DNA of 6,269 bases from Bacteroidales bacterium (GTDB taxonomy: Bacteria; Bacteroidota; Bacteroidia; Bacteroidales; Bacteroidaceae): the NCBI GenBank assembly GCA_004555055.1, contig SFJN01000149.1, positions 1-6,269 on the forward strand, written 5' to 3'. Positions within the stretch are counted from its first letter, which is position 1, and every line of letters starts with the position of its first letter. The notes under the pieces were generated by a model. It was not told the origin of the DNA. It ran no database searches and saw only the letters and a program-made list of their open reading frames with translations. This document shows positions 1 to 6,166 of the stretch, piece after piece. The position numbers were made by a program, and so were the translations under genes.

Positions 1-48
1 TATTTACAACTTTCGCCTGCATATAACCGATATTTTGAATAACCTATG

Positions 49-56
49 CAAAAATA
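49..56 (-). promoter_or_regulatory. Leftward promoter -7 box
   Basis: Read on the minus strand this is TATTTTTG followed by CA, matching the Bacteroidetes -7 consensus TAnnTTTG and the TAnnTTTGCA form seen at three other promoters in this window. No good -33 TTTG lies at the usual 19-21 bp spacing; the nearest CAAA (68-71 on the plus strand) is too close. It would drive a gene starting left of the window. Confidence 0.45.
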
Positions 57-163
57 GCGAAAAAAAAACAAAGGAGCACCATCCGGCAGCCCATGTCTAC
101 CCACTTTTTGAAAGGATGAAAAAAAATTGACAAAACGGACATCACGCCATATTTATCATATCG

Positions 164-171
164 TAAATTTG
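164..171 (+). promoter_or_regulatory. Weak rightward promoter-like site
   Basis: TAAATTTG matches the -7 consensus but lacks the trailing CA shared by the other four sites, has no -33 element at the expected distance, and has no credible gene after it. It sits within a loose inverted pair, TTTATCA at 152-158 and TGATAAA at 178-184. It may be a chance match in AT-rich DNA. Confidence 0.2.
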
Positions 172-420
172 ATGTTTTGATAAATTTTCAGGAATTTACG
201 TTACCTTCCGACAGAGAATACTATGCAGCAAGTCGGGTACAGACAATACCGCACAGTGCATTGACACACACAAAGTGGCAACTGCAACACTGCAGAATAT
301 ACGTACAATATACAGAACTGCTCTCCCAAAACGCACCGAAAAAGCTGTACAAAGGGCACTACTCCACTCCGCCGCATCCACATCACCACCCGAAAAAGCC
401 CCCAAAAGGCGGCAGTTTTC

Positions 421-520
421 GGAAAACAGAAACATCGGACTTCTTTGCACAAAAGTACGGATGTTTGTGCCTAAAAGTACGGCACTTTATGCCAAAGAAG
501 TCCGATGTTTCTGTTTTTCC
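421..520. repeat. Long inverted repeat element, 25-bp arms
   Basis: The left arm (421-447) and right arm (493-520) are reverse complements across 25 consecutive bases, with one extra T in the right arm extending the match to 27. The spacer is 45 nt and contains its own smaller hairpin (GCACAAA 447-453 with TTTGTGC 464-470). Transcribed from either strand, it would fold into a very stable stem. No transposase, target-site duplication or coding frame is evident. It is too symmetric to be chance. It could be a MITE-like or REP-like dispersed intergenic element, or the loop of a structured RNA; the sequence alone does not decide. Confidence 0.75.
451..516 (+). repeat. Three degenerate ~22-bp direct repeats
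   Basis: Within the inverted element, AAAAGTACGG occurs at 451-460 and again at 473-482, giving a 22-bp period. A third, more diverged copy begins near 495: AGTCCGATGTTTCTG corresponds to AGTACGGATGTTTGTG of copy 1 with one base lost and two substitutions. The left arm of the big inverted repeat is then effectively a fourth copy in reverse orientation. The period is close to two turns of B-DNA. Confidence 0.6.
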
Positions 521-593
521 GGAACGGAGGTTTTCCATACCGCCACCCTACCCTCTTTCTCGCAAAAGAATGCCGATGCCGACAAACCGGAAC

Positions 594-636
594 AAAAAAA
601 AGTATGCACGGACCGCGTCAACGAATCCGTGCATAC
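594..636 (-). terminator. Intrinsic terminator, leftward
   Basis: A perfect 11-bp stem is formed by GTATGCACGGA (602-612) and its complement (626-636), with a 13-nt loop. Read leftward, the stem is followed directly by eight T residues (complement of the A-run 594-601), the classic Rho-independent arrangement. It lies about 110 nt after the stop of the AraC-type gene on the same strand and is the best candidate for its transcript end. There is no equivalent T-run in the rightward direction. Confidence 0.8.
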
Positions 637-728
637 CACAAAAGGGATTGAAAAAGAAAAAGAGGGTTTCCGGAATAGCCGGTAACACACCTTTATACCA
701 GTAATAAATTTTATATATGCGCCCTATC

Positions 729-753
729 ACCTTGACCTTGCGCCGGTCAAGGT
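729..753 (-). other. Hairpin overlapping regulator stop codon
   Basis: ACCTTGACC (729-737) and GGTCAAGGT (745-753) form a perfect 9-bp inverted repeat with a 7-nt loop. The stop codon of the AraC-type gene (747-749) lies inside the stem. Leftward, the sequence after the stem is AT-rich only after about 10 nt and has no T-run, so termination here alone seems weak. It may be a 3'-end stabilising stem placed before the stronger terminator at 594-636. Confidence 0.4.
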
Positions 754-1889
754 TCGGCGGGTCCACCCTGTTTTCTGCGCCAACGAGCGGGAGAACAGCC
801 TTCCTTCTCGGTAAAGGTCTTGGTGAAATGGCTCAGCGACAGGAAGCCCGAGGCTTCGGAAATGTCCAGCATCTTCCGCTCCGGATGGGCAAGCATCGTA
901 CGTTTGGCAAATTCGATGCGCAGACCGGAAATCCAATCTCGGAAACTGACGTGGAACGTCGTGTTGATGTATTCCGAAAGATAGGTGCGGTTGGTGCAGA
1001 GCTCGAGCGAAAGGTCCTGGAGCGTAAGCCCCGGCTTGCAGTAGCCTTCGGCATCCATCCATTCCCGGATGCGCAGGGCGAGGTCCGAATGGTAGGCAGG
1101 CATCTCACCCGAAACGGGTTGCGGCACAGCAGCCTCGTGGAACACCTCGGCATCATCCGTCATCCCATGCTCCTCTTGGATGGCACTCTCCACTGTTTCA
1201 TAAAAGAGCATGTAGTTCTGGTAGCAGCAATAGAGATAGACGTAGAAAGGGATGGAGGAAAGGACCCAAATATAGACATAACGGTCGGGGAGGAAGGTGA
1301 GCAAAGCGCACCCAACACCGAAGATGACTGCCCAATAGGTAAAGATGGAGAGCCAACGGATGTAGGCCCCGATATCGTCGGACTGCGTATTCTCGAACAT
1401 ACGGATGGCCTTGCGGTACGTGCGGAGTATGCGCACGGAAAGGAAGACGCCGTAGACCACCAGCCAGAGGGCCAACACCGCCATCCCACCGTGCTGGAGA
1501 ATGCCGCGGGGAAGACCGAAGAGCAACACACACGCCAAGGCAGAATAGCCGAGCCACATGCACAGATGGATGAGGCAGCGACGAGGGGTGAGATAACGGT
1601 TGTCGAGGAGTGTCATCATGCCCGAACTGAAGAGCCAGTAGCAAAGGAAATAGGTGACCAGGTTCATCACAATGGTGGCGCTCAGGTCCGTCAGACGGAT
1701 GGTGCAGAAAAGATGCACGCAGTAGTTGGCGGAAAGCACCAACAGCGCCGTACCCATAAGGCGGCGCGAAAGACGGAAACTGTCGAAGATCTTCTTCTCC
1801 GGCGTACGTGCAAAGAGCATGTGGAGGCCGAAGAAGAGCATCAGCGACAGGGCTATGCAGAGTGAATAATGATATAGCGACTGGTCCAT
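747..1889 (-). CDS. Membrane-anchored AraC-family transcriptional regulator
   Basis: The 380-aa product has two parts. Residues 1-225 carry about seven hydrophobic segments (roughly 7-27, 44-64, 72-93, 107-125, 134-152, 183-200, 206-223), so this half should sit in the cytoplasmic membrane. A polar linker (230-270) leads to a C-terminal AraC/XylS-type domain (about 270-370). That domain has a first helix-turn-helix in LTLQDLSLELCTNRTYLSEY and a second at about 341-362, ending in the typical GCSPARWRR. This layout is common in Bacteroidales orphan regulators, whose signals are mostly unknown. The frame is open back to 2024, but ATG 1887-1889 is chosen because the probable promoter (-7 box 1947-1954) lies inside the longer version and the hydrophobic protein starts naturally here. 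No Shine-Dalgarno is visible; the leader is AT-rich. It is divergent from the nuclease gene. The target genes cannot be deduced. Confidence 0.9.
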   Translation of the reverse strand: MDQSLYHYSLCIALSLMLFFGLHMLFARTPEKKIFDSFRLSRRLMGTALLVLSANYCVHLFCTIRLTDLSATIVMNLVTYFLCYWLFSSGMMTLLDNRYLTPRRCLIHLCMWLGYSALACVLLFGLPRGILQHGGMAVLALWLVVYGVFLSVRILRTYRKAIRMFENTQSDDIGAYIRWLSIFTYWAVIFGVGCALLTFLPDRYVYIWVLSSIPFYVYLYCCYQNYMLFYETVESAIQEEHGMTDDAEVFHEAAVPQPVSGEMPAYHSDLALRIREWMDAEGYCKPGLTLQDLSLELCTNRTYLSEYINTTFHVSFRDWISGLRIEFAKRTMLAHPERKMLDISEASGFLSLSHFTKTFTEKEGCSPARWRRKQGGPAEP

Positions 1890-1946
1890 GGGGAATTTTA
1901 TTTTCAAAAAAAGAAACGGCAAAGGGGGAGGAGACGTTGCCGAATG

Positions 1947-1976
1947 CAAATTTACGAATAAGAACCGAATGCCCAA
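1947..1976 (-). promoter_or_regulatory. Promoter of AraC-type gene
   Basis: On the minus strand a TTG (1976-1974, within GTTGGG) is followed after 19 bp by TAAATTTG (1954-1947) and then CA. This fits the Bacteroidetes -33 TTTG / -7 TAnnTTTG consensus. Transcription should begin near 1940, giving a leader of about 50 nt before the ATG at 1889. Confidence 0.65.
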
Positions 1977-2084
1977 CCCGTACGAGCGCAATTTTTGGCG
2001 AATACCATGGCGTTTCGCACACAAGTTTCCAAAGGGATTGAGGATTTTTCCGCTTCAGTGTACGGAATTTCGGCTGGAAAAGCA

Positions 2085-2092
2085 TATATTTG
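2085..2092 (+). promoter_or_regulatory. Promoter -7 box of nuclease gene
   Basis: TATATTTG followed by CA matches the Bacteroidetes -7 consensus and sits about 70 nt before the chosen ATG at 2163. A convincing -33 TTTG at 19-21 bp is missing, so the promoter may be weak or activator-dependent. The leader that follows is rich in C and A and has no Shine-Dalgarno sequence. Confidence 0.55.
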
Positions 2093-2162
2093 CATACAAG
2101 CGCCGCCCTCGACAACAGGGTTGCCCTACTCCACCACTCTCTACCCACCCCACACACCACAC

Positions 2163-4850
2163 ATGACCACACCCTTCCTCCAAAGCGTCACAGAAGACCT
2201 CTTCCGCAAGACCGGCGGCGACCTCAGCCGCACCGTAGTCGTCTTTCCGAGCAAACGTGCCGGACTCTATATGAACGAATACCTGCTCCGGCTCTCCGGC
2301 GACCGCCCCACATGGGCTCCGCGCTACACCACCATCAGCGAACTCTTCGAAACGCTGGCACCGGACCTCACCGTGGCCGACCGCATCGATACGGCACTGC
2401 ACATCGTGCGACTCTTCGAGGAACTCACAGAGCAGACCGTAAGCGTGGACTGGTTCTACGGATGGGCAGAGCGGATTCTCGACGACTTCGAGGATGTCGA
2501 CAAGAACATGGTGGATGCCGAAGCCCTCTTCCAGAACCTCAACGACCTGAAGGAGATTGAACAGCAGGAATTCCTGACGGAGGAGCAGAAGGCGGTGCTG
2601 CAACGCTTCTTCAGCGAATTCGACCCCCAGCACAACGATCTCCTCCGCGAACGCTACCGGCAGCTGTGGAACGTCCTTGCCCGGCTCTATGCCCGCCTCA
2701 ACGCCACGCTCCTCGCACAGGGAGAGGCCTACGAGGGCGCACTCTACCGCCGCGTGGTAGAACGCCTCGGAAAGGGAGAGACGGCACTCGATGCCACGGT
2801 GGAACACTATGCCTTCGTAGGCTTCAACCTCCTCGACCGCGTGGAGGCAACACTCTTCAGGCTGGTCAAGGACGAGGGAAAAGCCTGGTTCTACTGGGAC
2901 TACGACGACTACTACACCCGTTCGGCACACAGCCGGAACCATGAGGCGGGAATGTTCCTGCGCGACAATCTCAAAGCCTTCCCCAACGAACTCCCGAAGG
3001 AGGATTTCAACCACCTCGCACAATATAAGGAAATCGTCATGGCGGCAGCCTCGACCGAAGCCATTCAGGCACAGTATGCCGGTGAATGGGTGAGGGAGAA
3101 CCTTACGCCCGACCATCGTCGCACGGCCGTCGTGCTCTGCAACGAGGGCATCCTGCAACCCGTGCTCCACGCCCTGCCCGAGGATATCAGCGAGGTGAAC
3201 ATCACCAAAGGCTTTCCGCTGACCCATACCGAAGTGGTGACACTCGTGGAGAAAAAATTCAGCCGCTGGGAACGCGAACAGACCACACTCGGCATTGCCG
3301 AACTGCTGGAACGGCTGATGGAGGAGGTGCGGACAAAGGCTCACGACTTCGTGACACGCAACGACTATTCGGAGACACGCTTCGAAGACGTGCTTCAAGG
3401 CGAAGCCTACTACATGATGACGCGGATACTTGAGCATTTCTCTGCCATACTCCTCCGCCATTTGTCAGGACTCAAGGGGGCCTTTACCCTTGTCACCCTA
3501 CGGCGACTGCTGCGGCAGACGGTGCGCAACGCCACCATACCCTTCAGCGGCGAACCCGTGGTGGGACTGCAGGTGATGGGTGTGCTCGAGACACGCTGCC
3601 TCGACTTCGAACGCATCATTATGCTCTCCGTCAACGACGGTACGCTGCCGAAGAAGGCCGACCACACCTCGTTCGTACCCTATCTCCTGCGCCGGGCCTT
3701 CGGCATGACGACACCGGAACGGAAAACGGCCGTATTCGCCTACTACTTCTACCGCCTGCTCCAACGTGCCGAACACGTGACGATGACCTACAACTCGTCT
3801 GCCACGCTGACCAGCACGGGCGAAATGTCGCGCTTCATGACGCAACTGCTGGTGGAATGGCCGCATCGCGTGACGCACCTGACACTCAACAGCATGCAGG
3901 CACCCATGATGCGACACCCGAAGGACACGGACAAACCCTATGACCTCCTGCAACGCCTCGACGCGAAAGAGGGCAAAGGCGTGCAGCTGTCGCCGTCGGC
4001 CATCAACACCTATCTCCGCTGCCAGCTCCTCTTCTACTACAAACACGTGATGGGCATCAGCGAACCGGAACCCGACCCTGAAGAGATACAGCCCAACGTG
4101 CTGGGAACCATCTTCCACCGGGCGGCGGAAATCATCTACAAGATACCCGAAGGTGCAAATAAAAGGCTGGTGATGGAGGAGGATATCAAAGCTCTCCTCA
4201 ATACGCCCGGACGCCTGCGGCAGATTGTACACCAGGCCTTCGACGACGAGAAGACGGCATACCGGCTCCTCCAGGCCCGCGTGGTGGAGATGTTCCTAAA
4301 GGCCCTGCTGCAGTACGACGCCGCACACGCTCCCTTCCACATCATCGCCACCGAATACCCTGCGGGCATCACCATCGAGGTGACACTGCCCGACGGCACC
4401 ACGAAGGTGCCCGTACGCATCGGCGGAATCATAGACCGCATCGATGACATCGATGCCGGAAACGGACTCCGCATCCTCGACTACAAGACGGGCGGCAAGG
4501 AGGAGTCGGCCACATCGCTCGAACAGCTTTTCGCACAGGGCAAGAACAAGCACTACATGCTGCAGACTTTCCTCTACGCCCTGATGATGGCCGACAAGAC
4601 GAACGCCCCGCTCGTGCCCGCACTCTTCTTTGTGAACCATGCCGCCCGCAAAGGCTATGACCCGCGGCTGAACATGGGAAGCAAGAATGATACGGACTAC
4701 ATCGACAACTTCCACCCCTACAGGAAGGAGTTCGTGGAACGCCTCCAGACACTGCTGGCCGAAATGCTCGACCCCACACAGCCGTTCCACGTGCCGGAAA
4801 ATCAGCAAATCTGCGCCTCGTGTGCCTACTTCCCCCTCTGCTTCAAATGA
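2163..4850 (+). CDS. AddB-like PD-(D/E)XK nuclease with Fe-S cysteines
   Basis: The 895-aa product resembles the AddB subunit of AddAB-type helicase-nucleases, cytoplasmic enzymes that resect DNA double-strand breaks for RecA recombination. The N-terminal two thirds is a helicase-like fold. At the Walker A position it has VVVFPSKRAG (25-34), without the GKT/S of an active ATPase. A conserved helicase-core stretch, LETRCLDFERIIMLSVNDG (475-493), is present. The nuclease domain begins at about 609 (LSPSAINTYLRC). Visible active-site elements are His652 (GTIFHRA), Asp758 (GIIDRID), Asp773 and Lys775 (LDYKTGG), and the Q801-xxx-Y805 motif. Cys620 plus C-terminal Cys884, Cys887 and Cys893 (CASCAYFPLC) match the four-cysteine 4Fe-4S arrangement of AddB. 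The frame is open back to 1995, but ATG 2163 is chosen because the promoter box at 2085 lies inside the longer version. An AddA-type helicase partner is expected from family knowledge but is absent from this window. Specific orthology to addB is inference. Confidence 0.9.
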   Translation: MTTPFLQSVTEDLFRKTGGDLSRTVVVFPSKRAGLYMNEYLLRLSGDRPTWAPRYTTISELFETLAPDLTVADRIDTALHIVRLFEELTEQTVSVDWFYGWAERILDDFEDVDKNMVDAEALFQNLNDLKEIEQQEFLTEEQKAVLQRFFSEFDPQHNDLLRERYRQLWNVLARLYARLNATLLAQGEAYEGALYRRVVERLGKGETALDATVEHYAFVGFNLLDRVEATLFRLVKDEGKAWFYWDYDDYYTRSAHSRNHEAGMFLRDNLKAFPNELPKEDFNHLAQYKEIVMAAASTEAIQAQYAGEWVRENLTPDHRRTAVVLCNEGILQPVLHALPEDISEVNITKGFPLTHTEVVTLVEKKFSRWEREQTTLGIAELLERLMEEVRTKAHDFVTRNDYSETRFEDVLQGEAYYMMTRILEHFSAILLRHLSGLKGAFTLVTLRRLLRQTVRNATIPFSGEPVVGLQVMGVLETRCLDFERIIMLSVNDGTLPKKADHTSFVPYLLRRAFGMTTPERKTAVFAYYFYRLLQRAEHVTMTYNSSATLTSTGEMSRFMTQLLVEWPHRVTHLTLNSMQAPMMRHPKDTDKPYDLLQRLDAKEGKGVQLSPSAINTYLRCQLLFYYKHVMGISEPEPDPEEIQPNVLGTIFHRAAEIIYKIPEGANKRLVMEEDIKALLNTPGRLRQIVHQAFDDEKTAYRLLQARVVEMFLKALLQYDAAHAPFHIIATEYPAGITIEVTLPDGTTKVPVRIGGIIDRIDDIDAGNGLRILDYKTGGKEESATSLEQLFAQGKNKHYMLQTFLYALMMADKTNAPLVPALFFVNHAARKGYDPRLNMGSKNDTDYIDNFHPYRKEFVERLQTLLAEMLDPTQPFHVPENQQICASCAYFPLCFK

Positions 4851-4905
4851 CTTTTTCAGGCAGTTTCTGCCCTTACGATTGCCATAAATTATGTCCTCGG
4901 AAACC

Positions 4906-5000
4906 AAAAGTCGTGCCGAAAATGTGAGAAAACCGTATAAAAGTCGTGCCGAAAATGTGAGAAAGCTACGGAAAAGTCGTGCCAAAAATGTGTGTGTTCT
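4906..5000 (+). repeat. Three 33-bp tandem repeats
   Basis: AAAAGTCGTGCC recurs at 4906, 4939 and 4972, exactly 33 bp apart. The first two units are identical over 26 bases (through GAAAATGTGAGAAA) and differ only in the last 7; the third diverges after AAAATGTG and runs into the promoter region. Because 33 is a multiple of three, the array is open on both strands; in one plus-strand frame each unit reads KSRAENVRK-like. No start codon or gene context supports translation, so I treat it as a non-coding intergenic repeat. It starts 55 nt after the nuclease stop codon. Confidence 0.85.
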
Positions 5001-5022
5001 TTTCCATCCCATTGATTTTCAC

Positions 5023-5030
5023 TAAATTTG
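5023..5030 (+). promoter_or_regulatory. Promoter -7 box of small transcription unit
   Basis: TAAATTTG followed by CA is a full match to the Bacteroidetes -7 consensus. The -33 position, about 19 bp upstream, holds a T-rich stretch (TTCTTTT, 4997-5003) rather than a perfect TTTG. Transcription should begin near 5037, just ahead of the 20-codon ORF. Confidence 0.55.
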
Positions 5031-5050
5031 CAAGCAAATCAAAAGGATTT

Positions 5051-5113
5051 ATGGAAAGACTGCTGACAGAGAAACTGAAAATCTGGAAAAGGAAAGCACC
5101 GCTTTCTCCGTAA
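5051..5113 (+). pseudogene. 20-codon ORF, probable truncated AAA ATPase start
   Basis: ATG 5051 opens a 20-residue frame, MERLLTEKLKIWKRKAPLSP, ending at TAA 5111-5113. It is preceded by an A/G-rich AAAAGGA (5040-5046) and by a good promoter, so its start looks genuine. The pattern MERLLTEKLxxWKxxxxR/K resembles, from memory, the N-terminus of the Bacteroidales ATP-binding proteins of the AAA/DUF4143 group, which continue into a Walker A loop (GARQxGKT). Nothing resembling that loop follows in any frame before the hairpin at 5177. I therefore think this is the 5' remnant of a mostly deleted gene. A genuine 20-residue peptide, or merely the leader of a small RNA, are alternatives. No family can be assigned with certainty from so few residues. 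Confidence 0.35.
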
Positions 5114-5176
5114 GGCAAGGGCAGGACGCGCAAGCGGAAATGGGCAATACCCGACATCCGAAAATGCCAAAGAGAC

Positions 5177-5223
5177 AAACTTCGGGCAGGAATACCCACA
5201 TGAGGTATCCCTGCCCGAAGTTT
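5177..5223 (-). terminator. Long hairpin, probable cutC terminator
   Basis: Two 20-nt arms (5177-5196 and 5204-5223) are complementary except at one position, with a 7-nt loop. The base of the stem is AAAC/GTTT, so a short T-tract ends the hairpin in either direction. Read leftward, the single irregular pair (5191 with 5209) becomes a G-U wobble; read rightward it is an A-C mismatch. The structure is therefore more stable in the cutC direction, where it lies about 124 nt past the stop. It may also end the short rightward transcript starting near 5037. The U-tract is short and interrupted on both sides. Confidence 0.7.
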
Positions 5224-5346
5224 CTTATAGAGGTTATAGAGGTATGAGAGAGAATGCCGTGCCGGACAGACAATGCTCCTTACAGGACATAGCCGTCCGT
5301 AATAAAGGGGTGCAGATGTAAAAACGGGAAATTGCAGGATGTGCCC

Positions 5347-6144
5347 TCAGGCAATGTCGCCCACCACGGCACGGACCTTTTCGACGCTGGTTTCGAGGGT
5401 GGCGTATTCGTCGTTGCCGGGTGTGCCCATGGAGACTCCCTCGTGGCGAAAACGCATCTGCGAAGGCTGTGGGGCACGAAGGCTGGCATGGATTTCCGTA
5501 GCTCCGGTGGCATCGAGTATGGCCTTGGCATTGCCTTCGTTGACCCCGCACCCGGGCATGATGACAATGCGTCCGGCGGCAGCCTGCACCAGGGTGCGGA
5601 GCATGTCCGTCCCCGATTCGGCAGTGGCAGCCTGTCCGCTGGTAAGGATGCGGTCGAAGCCAAGCGAAACGAGTTCTTCGAGCACCTGGAGCGGACAGCG
5701 GCAGACATCGAAGGCACGGTGGAAGGTCAGCGCAACGGGCGGCAGAAGGTATGCTTCGTCCAGATCGCCCTCGGCAAAGTCCACACAGTCGCCCTTGGCG
5801 GCCTCGACAAAGCGCTTGCAGGCCTCCGTGTCCAGATTGCCGTCGGCTGTAAGGGCCCCCACCACCACACCGTCTGCACCGGCACGGCGGGCGGAAACGA
5901 TGTCGTCGACCATCAGTTCCACCTCGTCGGGGGTATAGAGGAAGTCGCCCGGACGGGGACGGATAAGTACATGGCGACGTACGCCATCCACCTGCATGGC
6001 GGCATTGATGAGCCCAAGGCTGGGCGTGAGCCCACCCTCGGCGAGGCCGCTGCAAAGTTCCACACGGAAGGCTCCGCCCTCGGCGGCACGCTGCACGCTC
6101 AGGAGGGAGCCGCAGCAGACTTCAAGTTTGCGTGATTCTGGCAT
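5347..6144 (-). CDS. cutC: CutC family protein
   Basis: The 265-aa product is a CutC-family TIM barrel (PF03932). Family signatures appear in order: LEVCCGS (8-14), RVELCSGLAEGGLTPSLG (28-44), LIRPRPGDFLY (60-70), LTFHRAFDVC (139-148), RILTSGQ (165-171), GCGVNEGN (198-205), and the C-terminal DEY (245-247). The protein was named for copper tolerance in E. coli, but a direct copper role is disputed and the true reaction is unsettled, so the name should be taken as family membership. ATG 6142-6144 is chosen; a TTG three codons upstream (6151-6153) is an alternative. Compared with the E. coli and Bacteroides sequences as I remember them, residues about 118-135, just before LTFHRAFD, look like an extra acidic segment. 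The gene lies 22 nt after the pyrD-like gene on the same strand with no promoter between, suggesting cotranscription. Confidence 0.92.
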   Translation of the reverse strand: MPESRKLEVCCGSLLSVQRAAEGGAFRVELCSGLAEGGLTPSLGLINAAMQVDGVRRHVLIRPRPGDFLYTPDEVELMVDDIVSARRAGADGVVVGALTADGNLDTEACKRFVEAAKGDCVDFAEGDLDEAYLLPPVALTFHRAFDVCRCPLQVLEELVSLGFDRILTSGQAATAESGTDMLRTLVQAAAGRIVIMPGCGVNEGNAKAILDATGATEIHASLRAPQPSQMRFRHEGVSMGTPGNDEYATLETSVEKVRAVVGDIA

Positions 6145-6166
6145 TTTCAGCAATGTTTTTTCGATA

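Larger units (their letters stand above)
1..593. other. Gene-poor spacer with repeat element
   Basis: No convincing gene is visible here. Open frames exist on both strands (for example 177-704 on the plus strand), but their products are rich in His, Pro and Lys, have no recognisable domain, and run straight through the inverted repeat at 421-520. The sequence is AT-rich and low in complexity at the left (A-tracts at 60-67 and 119-126). What it holds is a probable leftward promoter at 49-56, a weaker rightward promoter-like site at 164-171, and the repeat element. The left part is probably the upstream region of a gene lying beyond the window edge. Confidence 0.6.
4851..5346. other. Repeat-rich spacer between convergent genes
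   Basis: No full-length gene lies between the nuclease gene and cutC. The spacer contains a weak 5-bp hairpin just after the nuclease stop (GGCAG 4859-4863 with CTGCC 4867-4871, no T-run), three 33-bp tandem repeats, a promoter, a 20-codon ORF, a long hairpin, and two copies of TTATAGAGG in tandem (5225-5233 and 5234-5242). From 5243 to 5346 I see nothing further except the 3' untranslated part of cutC. The composition suggests past insertion and decay rather than a conserved intergenic region. Confidence 0.6.

Noticed and set aside
421..520. Insertion sequence with terminal inverted repeats
   Set aside because: The interior is only 45 nt, with no transposase, and no flanking target duplication is visible; kept as an inverted-repeat element only.
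594..636. tRNA or other structured RNA gene
   Set aside because: A single stem-loop with a T-run on one side; no cloverleaf arms or CCA-like end, so an intrinsic terminator explains it fully.
177..704. 175-codon plus-strand open frame after a TAAATTTG site
   Set aside because: The product is compositionally biased, has no domain, runs through the inverted repeat and reads through the opposite-strand terminator; other frames in the same stretch are equally open.
717..1865. 382-codon open frame opposite the AraC-type gene
   Set aside because: Antisense to a gene with clear membrane segments and helix-turn-helix motifs; the product is a His/Glu-rich shadow typical of GC-rich codon use.
2055..3461. 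468-codon minus-strand open frame inside the nuclease gene
   Set aside because: Antisense to well-conserved nuclease coding sequence, with no recognisable domain; a codon-bias shadow. The same applies to 3498-4232 and 4296-5012.
4859..4871. Possible terminator just after the nuclease stop
   Set aside because: Only a 5-bp stem with a 3-nt loop and no T-run following; too weak to call.
4906..5000. CRISPR array
   Set aside because: The 33-bp periodicity comes from near-identical contiguous units, with only ~7 variable bases between 26-base identities; there are no spacer-length unique sequences and no cas genes.
5332..6135. 267-codon plus-strand open frame opposite cutC
   Set aside because: cutC on the minus strand is recognisable along its whole length, and the opposite product has no family features.
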